Origin: Chitinophaga pinensis
Lineage (GTDB): Bacteria > Bacteroidota > Bacteroidia > NS11-12g > UBA9320
Length of the DNA stretch: 5,318 nt
Direction: 5' to 3'
NCBI GenBank assembly: GCA_945890595.1
Contig: CAMDCQ010000156.1
Location: forward strand, 1 to 5,318
This document shows, one piece after another, positions 1-5,318 of this stretch. Both the position numbers and the translations under genes were made by a program. The number at the start of each line of letters is the position of its first letter. The stretch's first letter is position 1. The notes below the pieces were generated by a model, which worked only from the letters and a program-made list of their open reading frames with translations, did not search any database and was not told where the DNA came from.

Positions 1-145
1 TTAGGGTTAGTACAAGAATATGTGGAGTTATAACGTAATTAACAAATATTGCACGGAAACATTTAACTTTTAATCGTTTTTTAAACGTTTAAACAGTGCT
101 TTAATGCCTCGCTTCACATGTATATTTTAAGACAACTTGATATGC
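1..145. other. AT-rich non-coding region downstream of prfC
   Basis: No credible coding frame is visible here on either strand. It lies 3' of prfC and holds a 14-bp perfect palindrome (80-93) and one arm of an AT-rich inverted repeat that reaches into the prfC stop codon. On the minus strand around 45-55 there is an AATATTTG string, one base off the TAnnTTTG box, which could belong to a gene to the left of the window, but no start codon for it is visible. No strong GC-rich hairpin with a T-tract was found. Confidence 0.6.
80..93. repeat. 14-bp perfect palindrome TTTAAACGTTTAAA
   Basis: The sequence reads identically on both strands across 14 bases. It is AT-rich with a central ACGT, and has no spacer, so it suits a dimeric DNA-binding protein better than an RNA hairpin. 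The adjoining CGTTT/AAACG at 75-87 could form a short 5-bp hairpin, but no T-tract follows on either strand. Function is unknown, and a palindrome of this length in AT-rich DNA can arise by chance. Confidence 0.4.
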
Positions 146-151
146 TTAAAA
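125..151. repeat. Inverted repeat overlapping the prfC stop codon
   Basis: TTTTAAG at 125-131 and CTTAAAA at 145-151 are perfect 7-bp inverted arms with a 13-base spacer. The right arm contains the prfC TAA stop (146-148 on the minus strand). In the transcript this could fold into a weak, almost all-AU stem at the 3' end. It lacks a GC-rich stem and a following U-run, so calling it a terminator would be speculative. Confidence 0.3.
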
Positions 152-1741
152 CTTACTGGAGACCTTAAATTCACTCGTTTCGTGAAACTCAATTTCGGGA
201 TTATTGGATTTAGCCATCTGTAAAATATAGGCAGTACTTGCCAAGAATACCAAGTTTTCATCCTTATCAAGCACCACATCTTGTGGCTTGTATTTTATAA
301 ATTCGGCAATCTTCGCTTGATTTCCTGTCATCCAACACGCTTTGTGATAGTTAACCCCGTCAAAACGCGCTTTTGCGTTGTACTCGTGCTCCAGTCTATA
401 TTGTATTACCTCAAACTGTAACTCTCCTACTACGCCAATTATTTTTCGATTACCTGGTTGTTGTGTAAAGAGCTGTGCTACACCTTCATCGGTAAGTTGA
501 TTGAGTCCTTTTTCGAGCTGCTTACTCTTCATAGGATCCAAATTCACTACTTCCCTAAATAATTCAGGACTAAAATTAGGTATACCTTTAAATGAAAGTT
601 TTTCACCTTCCGTCAATCCATCGCCTATTTTAAAGTTACCTGTATCGTACAATCCCACTACGTCTCCTGGAAACGCTAAATCGGTTACTTCTTTACTGTC
701 GGCCAAAAAAGTGTAGGGGTTACTAAAACGCATCTTTTTACCACTTCTGGGGTGCACATAAAATGTATTTCGTTCAAACGTACCAGAGCAAACGCGCAAA
801 AATGCAATTCTATCCCTATGATTTGGGTCTAAGTTGGCATGTATTTTAAAAATAAAACCAGTCATTTTCTTTTCTGTTGGCACGATATCGCGCATATCAG
901 TTGGCCTTGGTCTTGGACTTGGGGCGATATCCACAAAGGTATCGAGCATCTCTTGAATCCCAAAGTTGTTAAGCGCTGAACCAAAAAAAACGGGCGCAAG
1001 CAAGCCTTCTTCGTACATTTCTCGGTCGAAAGGCTCATAAATACCATTAATAAGCTCTACATCATCTCGTAATTGCTTGGCATCAGCAGCGCCCACTAAG
1101 GTTTCTAATCGTGGGTCTTCTAGGCTCTCTATATTGATGTAATCACTCGCTTTTTTGGTTTTATCTGCTTCAAAAAGATTCAATGAGTTATTGTGCAGCA
1201 AGTAGACTCCTTTAAATCTGCTACCCATATTTATAGGCCAGCTGAGTGGTCTAGTGCTTATTTGCAATTCTTGTTCTAGCTCATCCAATATATCAAAAGG
1301 CTCTTGTCCTTCCCTATCCATTTTATTGACAAAAATGATTACCGGCGTATTTCGCATGCGGCACACTTGCATTAGCTTTCGCGTTTGAGCTTCTACCCCT
1401 TTAGCTACGTCTACCACTAGAATTACACTATCTACGGCTGTAAGTGTTCGATAGGTGTCCTCTGCAAAATCCTTGTGTCCTGGCGTATCCAAGATATTGA
1501 TTTTCTTACCTTTATACTCAAAACTCATTACCGATGTTGCCACCGAAATACCACGTTGTTTTTCGATTTCCATAAAATCGGACGTGGCCGTTTTTTTGAT
1601 TTTATTACTCTTTACAGCGCCTGCTGTTTGTATAGCTCCCCCAAAAAGTAATAATTTCTCAGTAAGCGTAGTCTTGCCCGCATCCGGGTGAGATATAATA
1701 CCAAACGTTTTGCGTTTTTCTATTTCTAGTTCTAAACTCAT
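146..1741 (-). CDS. prfC: Peptide chain release factor 3 (RF3)
   Basis: This is a cytoplasmic translational GTPase that removes RF1 or RF2 from the ribosome after peptide release. The 531-residue product is close to E. coli RF3 (529). Visible motifs are the P-loop SHPDAGKT (17-24), switch I RGISV (63-67), DTPGH (85-89), NKMD (139-142) and a G5-like FFGSAL (252-257). A beta-barrel domain II (about 290-390) follows, then the RF3-type C-terminal domain with SPELFREVV (391-399) and VGELQFEV (438-445). HANLDPNHRDR (301-311) is typical of RF3 rather than EF-G. I chose the ATG at 1741. An in-frame TTG at 1765 would add eight residues (MYPCTRIK), but that TTG lies inside the promoter -7 box, and RF3 normally begins just before the P-loop. 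There is no Shine-Dalgarno motif, and the bases before the ATG are A-rich. The gene is complete and divergent from everything to its right. Confidence 0.96.
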   Translation of the reverse strand: MSLELEIEKRKTFGIISHPDAGKTTLTEKLLLFGGAIQTAGAVKSNKIKKTATSDFMEIEKQRGISVATSVMSFEYKGKKINILDTPGHKDFAEDTYRTLTAVDSVILVVDVAKGVEAQTRKLMQVCRMRNTPVIIFVNKMDREGQEPFDILDELEQELQISTRPLSWPINMGSRFKGVYLLHNNSLNLFEADKTKKASDYINIESLEDPRLETLVGAADAKQLRDDVELINGIYEPFDREMYEEGLLAPVFFGSALNNFGIQEMLDTFVDIAPSPRPRPTDMRDIVPTEKKMTGFIFKIHANLDPNHRDRIAFLRVCSGTFERNTFYVHPRSGKKMRFSNPYTFLADSKEVTDLAFPGDVVGLYDTGNFKIGDGLTEGEKLSFKGIPNFSPELFREVVNLDPMKSKQLEKGLNQLTDEGVAQLFTQQPGNRKIIGVVGELQFEVIQYRLEHEYNAKARFDGVNYHKACWMTGNQAKIAEFIKYKPQDVVLDKDENLVFLASTAYILQMAKSNNPEIEFHETSEFKVSSKF

Positions 1742-1762
1742 TTTTATACGGGTGCAAGGATA

Positions 1763-1797
1763 CAAAATTTATAGCGAAGCAAAAGGTCCATTGACAA
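1763..1797 (-). promoter_or_regulatory. Probable prfC promoter (Bacteroidota-type)
   Basis: Read on the minus strand, TATAAATTTTG (1773-1763) resembles the -7 box TAnnTTTG with one extra spacer base (TA-aat-TTTG). A TTG at 1797-1795 lies 21-23 bases upstream, where the -33 element is expected. Transcription would start near 1757, giving a leader of roughly 16 bases before the ATG at 1741. This also argues against translation starting at the TTG at 1765, which is part of the box. Confidence 0.5.
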
Positions 1798-1805
1798 GGG
1801 GTGTG

Positions 1806-1828
1806 ATTATGCTATAACTTGGCATAAT
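1806..1828. repeat. Inverted repeat between divergent promoters
   Basis: ATTATGC (1806-1812) and GCATAAT (1822-1828) are perfect 7-bp arms with a 9-base spacer. The element lies just upstream of the prfC -33 position, in the region shared by prfC and the barrel-protein gene, so it could be an operator for either. No T-tract follows, so it is not a clear terminator. No regulator can be named from the sequence. Confidence 0.35.
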
Positions 1829-1979
1829 ACATCCTATCTAAGTGTTTTGCTTTTGTTCTAGTCATTTAGTTAGTAGCACATCCATGCTAAAAAAGTGCAT
1901 TTCAGGCTATTCAAAAGCACATAGTTAAAGAAGTTGAAGGTATTTGCACGGATTAAAAAGGGTTATTTTGAAACTGTTT

Positions 1980-1987
1980 TATATTTG
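1980..1987 (+). promoter_or_regulatory. TAnnTTTG -7-like box next to the barrel-protein start
   Basis: TATATTTG matches the Bacteroidota -7 consensus perfectly and ends four bases before the ATG at 1992. If used, transcription would start at or next to the start codon. No TTG is seen 17-23 bases upstream. A competing arrangement is TTTG at 1943-1946, then 17 bases, then TATTTTG at 1964-1970, which is one spacer base short of consensus and would give a leader of about 16 bases. I cannot decide between them from sequence. Confidence 0.4.
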
Positions 1988-1991
1988 TAGA

Positions 1992-3194
1992 ATGAACAGC
2001 AATTCAAAAATTCTATTCGTACTTTTTATACTCGGTATAAGCGTTTCCCAAATTCAGGCACAAAACACTTCTTCTGAAGTACAAGACACTGTTAAGAAAG
2101 AGTTTTATGTGATTAAGAAATCTGACGGAGCAGAATACGTAGGTGAAGTAATTAGTGATGACGGACGTGAAGTATTGTTGCTTACCAAAAGTATCGGAAA
2201 AATTTTCATTATTAAGTCAGATATTGTTTCTATGACGCGAATAGATGCAAGCAAACTATCACAATCGTCTGATGGGCTTTATGAAGACTTCAGAATAGAA
2301 GGCCCCTATACCACGAGATACTTTTTTACAACCAACGCACTACCTATAAAAAAGAAAGAAAACTACATGATGATTGGCCTACAAGGTCCTGAGGTTCATT
2401 TTGCGGTGAATGATAACTTATCATTAGGTGTGATGGCCACATGGATAGCAAGTCCTATTGCTCTTGCAGCAAAATATTCATTTGAATCTAAGTCAGAATC
2501 TAAGACACATTTCGCATTAGGTACAATAATGGCCTCATCAGGTTATCTGCTACAAGCACAGGGTTTTGGCGGTATACACTGGGCTACAGTAACCCAAGGT
2601 GATCGTAAGTCAAATGTTAGTTTTTCTGCCGGATACGCCTATGCAAAGTTGTATAAGGATAATAGCAATTCTATCGGCAGGAAATACTATGCCCAATACC
2701 CTGTAATTGATGGCAATTATTATTATGGTTTGGAATCTAGCGTGGATAACGAACTTCGCAATAAGGGAGTAGATTACTATCAAGAAATATTTAGCCCCAA
2801 TAAAGCTCGAGGATCGGCCGTCTTGGGTATTTCGGGTATTACGCCAATTGGTCAAAAAGCAAGTTTTATCTTTGATGCCTTAGCGTTTATAGGTACTCAA
2901 TATGGATTGGAAAACGTTGATTCTCGTGTATATCCTAATATTAACTATCAATATACTGTATATGAAAACGGGACGTCTACGATTATTTATGCAACCGATG
3001 ACATCACAGTAAATGAGTATAGATCTGCTAAAATCGGAATTAAGCCGACGGTGATAATTATGCCCGCCATACGATTTAACAGGAGTTACAACAAAGCTTT
3101 TCAGGTAGCTCTTGCTGGCGTTATTGCAAAGGACAACTATGGTGACATCATCTCTTTCCCAGTGCCTACGGTAAGTTGGTTGAGACAATTTTAA
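1992..3194 (+). CDS. Predicted outer-membrane beta-barrel protein, unknown function
   Basis: The product has 400 residues and an N-terminal signal peptide: a short polar start with Lys6, a hydrophobic core at about 7-18, and a likely signal peptidase I site after IQA (23). Residues about 36-83 look like a small SH3/Sm-like beta fold of the kind written K-S-D-G-x-x-Y-x-G-E-V (43-53). The segment after about 107 (TTNALPIKKKENY, then NDNLSLG at 140-146 and KYSF at 161-164) resembles an uncharacterised barrel family common in Flavobacteriia, from memory. Alternating strands continue to a C-terminal Phe (WLRQF), as in many outer-membrane proteins. Two Tyr-rich hydrophilic stretches (about 230-272 and 307-345) look like long surface loops. 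I chose the ATG at 1992 because it gives a clean signal peptide; an in-frame TTG at 1944 would add 16 residues before it. No enzyme motif is visible, and no transported substrate can be inferred. Confidence 0.8.
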   Translation: MNSNSKILFVLFILGISVSQIQAQNTSSEVQDTVKKEFYVIKKSDGAEYVGEVISDDGREVLLLTKSIGKIFIIKSDIVSMTRIDASKLSQSSDGLYEDFRIEGPYTTRYFFTTNALPIKKKENYMMIGLQGPEVHFAVNDNLSLGVMATWIASPIALAAKYSFESKSESKTHFALGTIMASSGYLLQAQGFGGIHWATVTQGDRKSNVSFSAGYAYAKLYKDNSNSIGRKYYAQYPVIDGNYYYGLESSVDNELRNKGVDYYQEIFSPNKARGSAVLGISGITPIGQKASFIFDALAFIGTQYGLENVDSRVYPNINYQYTVYENGTSTIIYATDDITVNEYRSAKIGIKPTVIIMPAIRFNRSYNKAFQVALAGVIAKDNYGDIISFPVPTVSWLRQF

Positions 3195-3303
3195 ACTCTC
3201 TACACTCCTCACTTCTCTGATGAAAGACATTGCTGTTACGGCACTGTGAATAATATCGTCCGAATAGGCTCGTACTTCTCGCAGACCCTCTTATTTTTGT
3301 GCC
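3195..3303. other. Intergenic gap between barrel gene and isomerase operon
   Basis: This 109-base gap has no supportable coding frame and no clear terminator hairpin after the barrel-protein stop. It is locally rich in CT on the plus strand. Its right end carries a -7-like box, so the isomerase operon may have its own promoter, although read-through from upstream is also possible. Confidence 0.5.
3292..3299 (+). promoter_or_regulatory. TAnnTTTG -7-like box next to the isomerase start
   Basis: TATTTTTG matches the Bacteroidota -7 consensus perfectly and ends four bases before the ATG at 3304, the same distance as at the upstream gene. No TTG is seen 17-23 bases upstream, so the -33 half is missing or weak. 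If real, the mRNA would have almost no leader. Confidence 0.4.
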
Positions 3304-4188
3304 ATGCGAAATACCATTATTATTCTTAGCCTTGCATTGCTATCTAGTTGTGCCTTATGGAAAGGTAAAACCTCCAAGAATTTAACTGTTTGGGTAAATA
3401 GCTCTACGATGGCTTGTACCAATCCAGATCAACAATGTCTTCAAGTTAATGAAGGTAACCAATTCCCAGCTAATTGGTCTTCTATTACTTCCAAAATAGA
3501 CGGATTTGACTATAAACCAGGTTACATTTATAAGCTGGAAGTAAGCAAAACAAAAGCGGCTAAAGAACCTACAACAGCTGCTAAAACGCAATATACCTTA
3601 GTGAATGTCTTAGAAAAAAGACCCGATTTAAAGGAAGAAGGTTTGTATGTTTATATTCAAACTACCCTAGGGGATATTGTGGGAAAGCTTGACATGGAGA
3701 GGGCTCCGCTTACGGTAGCCAATTTTGTAGGATTAGCAGAAGGAACACAGGCTAATACTGCTAAACCTTCAGGAACGCCATTCTACGACAGTATCATTTT
3801 TCATCGCGTAATTCCTGGTTTCATGATACAAGGAGGAGATCCCTTGGGTGTGGGCATGGGTGGACCCGGGTATAAATTCAGAAATGAAATACACCCAGAT
3901 TTGACTCACGATAAACCCGGTATTTTCAGTATGGCTAATTCTGGCCCTAATACCAACGGAAGCCAATTTTTTATCACGCACGTTGCAACGCCTTGGTTAG
4001 ATGGTAATTATAATATTTTTGGAAACGTAATTATGGGACAAGAAGTAGTAACTGCCATTGGTAATACTCCTCGTGGACAAGCAGACAAGCCGAAAACTCC
4101 CGTTTATATGACCAAAGTGCAAATTATACGAATAGGTGACAAAGCCAAAAAATTTGATGCAACCAATACCTTCAAATCCATGCAATAG
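3304..4188 (+). CDS. Lipoprotein: DUF4377 domain fused to cyclophilin-type peptidyl-prolyl isomerase
   Basis: This 294-residue protein should catalyse cis-trans isomerisation of Xaa-Pro bonds in envelope proteins. It begins with a lipoprotein signal and lipobox LSSC, lipidated at Cys16. The residue after the Cys is Ala, not Asp, and no obvious acidic surface-export signal follows. Residues about 27-106 resemble DUF4377: VWVNSSTMACT, CLQV, then GFDYKPGYIYKLEV (67-80) and YTLVNVLEK. The pair Cys38 and Cys45 may form a disulfide. Residues about 114-278 are a cyclophilin, with FHRVIPGFMIQGGD (166-179) carrying the catalytic Arg168, Phe173 and Gln176, then GSQFF (219-223) and Trp231. These match Arg55, Phe60, Gln63, Phe113 and Trp121 of human cyclophilin A. 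The position of His126 is Tyr236. The start is fixed by the signal peptide. The gene heads a tight run with the hydrolase and flavoprotein. Confidence 0.92.
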   Translation: MRNTIIILSLALLSSCALWKGKTSKNLTVWVNSSTMACTNPDQQCLQVNEGNQFPANWSSITSKIDGFDYKPGYIYKLEVSKTKAAKEPTTAAKTQYTLVNVLEKRPDLKEEGLYVYIQTTLGDIVGKLDMERAPLTVANFVGLAEGTQANTAKPSGTPFYDSIIFHRVIPGFMIQGGDPLGVGMGGPGYKFRNEIHPDLTHDKPGIFSMANSGPNTNGSQFFITHVATPWLDGNYNIFGNVIMGQEVVTAIGNTPRGQADKPKTPVYMTKVQIIRIGDKAKKFDATNTFKSMQ

Positions 4189-5036
4189 TGCAGAGCTCCA
4201 TACTGAACAAAGAATATAAAATTAAAGGTAGTCGTAATCGAATAATGACGGCTGACCTATCGTATACAGCTTCGCAGGAAGAAGTTCCGCTAGTGATATT
4301 TGCACATGGTTTTCAAGGATTCAAAGACTGGGGACCCTGGCCACTTGCAGCGGAAATTTTTGCTTCTAAAGGATTTCCGTTTCTTAAATTTAATTTTAGT
4401 CATAACGGAACAACACCGGCACATCTAACCGATTTTGTGGATTTGGAAGCTTTTGGTCAAAATAATTTTATGCTTGAGTATGATGACCTCGGTTTCATAA
4501 TCGATTTTGTTCAGCACAAAGCAACTACATTTGATTTTGCGTGGAATCAAGAAATCCACCTGATTGGTCACAGCCGTGGTGCGGGAATTTGCCTGCTTAG
4601 AGCTGCACAAGACGAACGCATCACTAAATTAGCGACATGGGCTGGTGTTTCAGATTTAGAGCGTTACCTGGAGCTAAAAGAATACCAGGCTTGGAAAAAA
4701 GATGGCGTTCATACGATTCTAAACAAACGAACAAATCAAGAAATGCCTATTTACTTTCAGTTTGTAGAAGCGTATGCTGAAAATGCAATTACCTTAAATA
4801 TGGGCACCAACATGGAAAAAATTGAATGTCCGTTGCTCATCGTACACGGCGAAGATGACACTGTTGTGCCCATAGATAACGCACATACCATCTATAATGA
4901 TGTACAACATGCCCTTATTGCCGAAATAGAAAATGGAGACCATACCTTTGGGATGAAGCATCCTATGACAGAGCGAAAAATAACCAAAGCATTTGCAGAG
5001 GTTATTTCAGAAACCTTAGCGTTTTTTAGTTTATAA
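4188..5036 (+). CDS. Alpha/beta hydrolase (esterase or peptidase-like)
   Basis: The 282-residue product is a serine hydrolase of the alpha/beta fold, with no signal peptide, so probably cytoplasmic. The sequence shows the oxyanion-loop motif HGFQGFKDWG (40-49), the nucleophile elbow GHSRG (127-131, Ser129), the acid Asp224 within HGEDDTVVP (220-228), and the catalytic His252 in GDHTFG (250-255). Thus the triad is complete. The closest remembered relatives are Bacteroidota hydrolases often labelled dienelactone hydrolase or prolyl oligopeptidase-like; the substrate cannot be told. The start is GTG, sharing its G with the TAG stop of the isomerase gene (TAGTG), which suggests translational coupling. 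The next in-frame ATG (residue 20) would remove the first beta strand. No Shine-Dalgarno motif is seen. Confidence 0.9.
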   Translation: MQSSILNKEYKIKGSRNRIMTADLSYTASQEEVPLVIFAHGFQGFKDWGPWPLAAEIFASKGFPFLKFNFSHNGTTPAHLTDFVDLEAFGQNNFMLEYDDLGFIIDFVQHKATTFDFAWNQEIHLIGHSRGAGICLLRAAQDERITKLATWAGVSDLERYLELKEYQAWKKDGVHTILNKRTNQEMPIYFQFVEAYAENAITLNMGTNMEKIECPLLIVHGEDDTVVPIDNAHTIYNDVQHALIAEIENGDHTFGMKHPMTERKITKAFAEVISETLAFFSL

Positions 5037-5037
5037 A

Positions 5038-5318
5038 ATGCCTAGAGAGGTGGCCATAATTGGTGGCGGTGCAGCAGGTTTTTTTACAGCTGTTAACCTA
5101 GCAGAAAAAGAAAAGAACTGCCATATAACCCTGTATGAAGCTAGTAATAAAGTACTTGCCAAAGTACTCGTAAGCGGTGGCGGCAGGTGTAATGTAACCA
5201 ATACCATAAGTGACCCAACCGAACTGGCCAAAAAATATCCTCGTGGGCACGACTATTTGAAACCCGTATTTCAAGAATTTACTACAACTCACACCCAAGA
5301 TTGGTTTACTTCTAGAGG
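5038..5318 (+). CDS. BaiN/YhiN (HI0933-like) family FAD-dependent oxidoreductase, N-terminal part
   Basis: Only the first 93 codons are present; the frame is open to the right edge, so the gene continues outside the window. The N-terminus is an FAD-binding Rossmann fold, with the dinucleotide motif GGGAAG at 9-14 and Glu34 at the end of the second strand (TLYEAS), expected to bind the adenosine ribose. SGGGRCNVTN at 46-55 is the hallmark of the HI0933/YhiN/BaiN flavoprotein family, and the PRG at 68-70 also fits it. Members are NAD(P)/FAD-dependent oxidoreductases, often labelled aminoacetone oxidase family; the true substrate is mostly unknown. The ATG at 5038 lies one base after the hydrolase TAA (TAAAATG), so the gene very likely belongs to the same operon. 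A full family member would have about 400 residues. Confidence 0.88.
   Translation, partial: MPREVAIIGGGAAGFFTAVNLAEKEKNCHITLYEASNKVLAKVLVSGGGRCNVTNTISDPTELAKKYPRGHDYLKPVFQEFTTTHTQDWFTSR

Noticed and set aside
1..10. TTAGGG-like telomere motif at the left edge
   Set aside because: It is a single TTAGGGTTAG without further units, in a clearly bacterial context.
125..151. prfC intrinsic terminator
   Set aside because: The stem is 7 bp of almost only A and T with a 13-base loop and no U-run after it, so it is listed only as an inverted repeat.
501..1691. Open frames of 60-80 codons antisense to or out of frame with prfC
   Set aside because: They lie entirely within a well-conserved RF3 frame, show no family features and lack start signals.
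1791..1818. E. coli-like sigma-70 promoter on the plus strand: TTGACA, 16 bases, TATAAC
   Set aside because: It is a good match to the proteobacterial consensus, but Bacteroidota primary sigma factors use TTTG/TAnnTTTG. It would also give a leader of about 165 bases for the barrel gene when closer boxes exist.
1813..1833. loxP-like string (ATAACTT followed by GCATA and ACAT)
   Set aside because: Only short pieces match, the 13-bp arms are absent, and no recombinase gene is present.
2880..3230. 116-codon open frame on the minus strand, antisense to the barrel gene
   Set aside because: The translation has no recognisable family, signal or membrane pattern, and the plus-strand frame has a convincing signal peptide and C-terminus, so this is a shadow.
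3221..3250. Small frame MKDIAVTAL in the gap before the isomerase gene
   Set aside because: At nine codons, with no supporting signal, it is indistinguishable from chance.

Overview
The window looks like an ordinary chromosomal stretch from a member of the Bacteroidota, probably Flavobacteriia-like. The evidence is the moderately AT-rich sequence, the lack of Shine-Dalgarno motifs before the genes, promoter boxes of the Bacteroidota TAnnTTTG type, an outer-membrane-type barrel protein ending in Phe, and a DUF4377-type lipoprotein domain. I see no mobile element, RNA gene, CRISPR array or phage gene.

Layout. Positions 1-145 are non-coding and AT-rich, with a 14-bp perfect palindrome. prfC (peptide chain release factor 3) fills 146-1741 on the minus strand. 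A 250-bp divergent intergenic region (1742-1991) holds the prfC promoter, an inverted repeat and promoter-like boxes facing right. On the plus strand follow a secreted or outer-membrane beta-barrel protein of unknown function (1992-3194), a 109-bp gap, and a tight gene run. That run is a lipoprotein fusing DUF4377 to a cyclophilin-type peptidyl-prolyl isomerase (3304-4188), an alpha/beta hydrolase that starts on a GTG sharing one base with the previous stop (4188-5036), and the start of a BaiN/YhiN (HI0933-like) flavoprotein (5038 to the right edge), which is cut by the window.

How the genes fit together. prfC recycles class I release factors in translation and is transcribed alone and divergently. 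The barrel protein and the isomerase lipoprotein both belong to the cell envelope but are separated by their own promoter-like box. The isomerase, hydrolase and flavoprotein have spacings of -1 and +1 base, so they are very likely co-transcribed and perhaps translationally coupled, although no shared pathway is evident.

The most notable observations are two. The first is the DUF4377-cyclophilin fusion. The second is that two neighbouring secreted-protein genes each have a perfect TAnnTTTG box exactly four bases before the ATG, which would predict leaderless or nearly leaderless mRNAs. I found no convincing sign of an undescribed multi-gene system.
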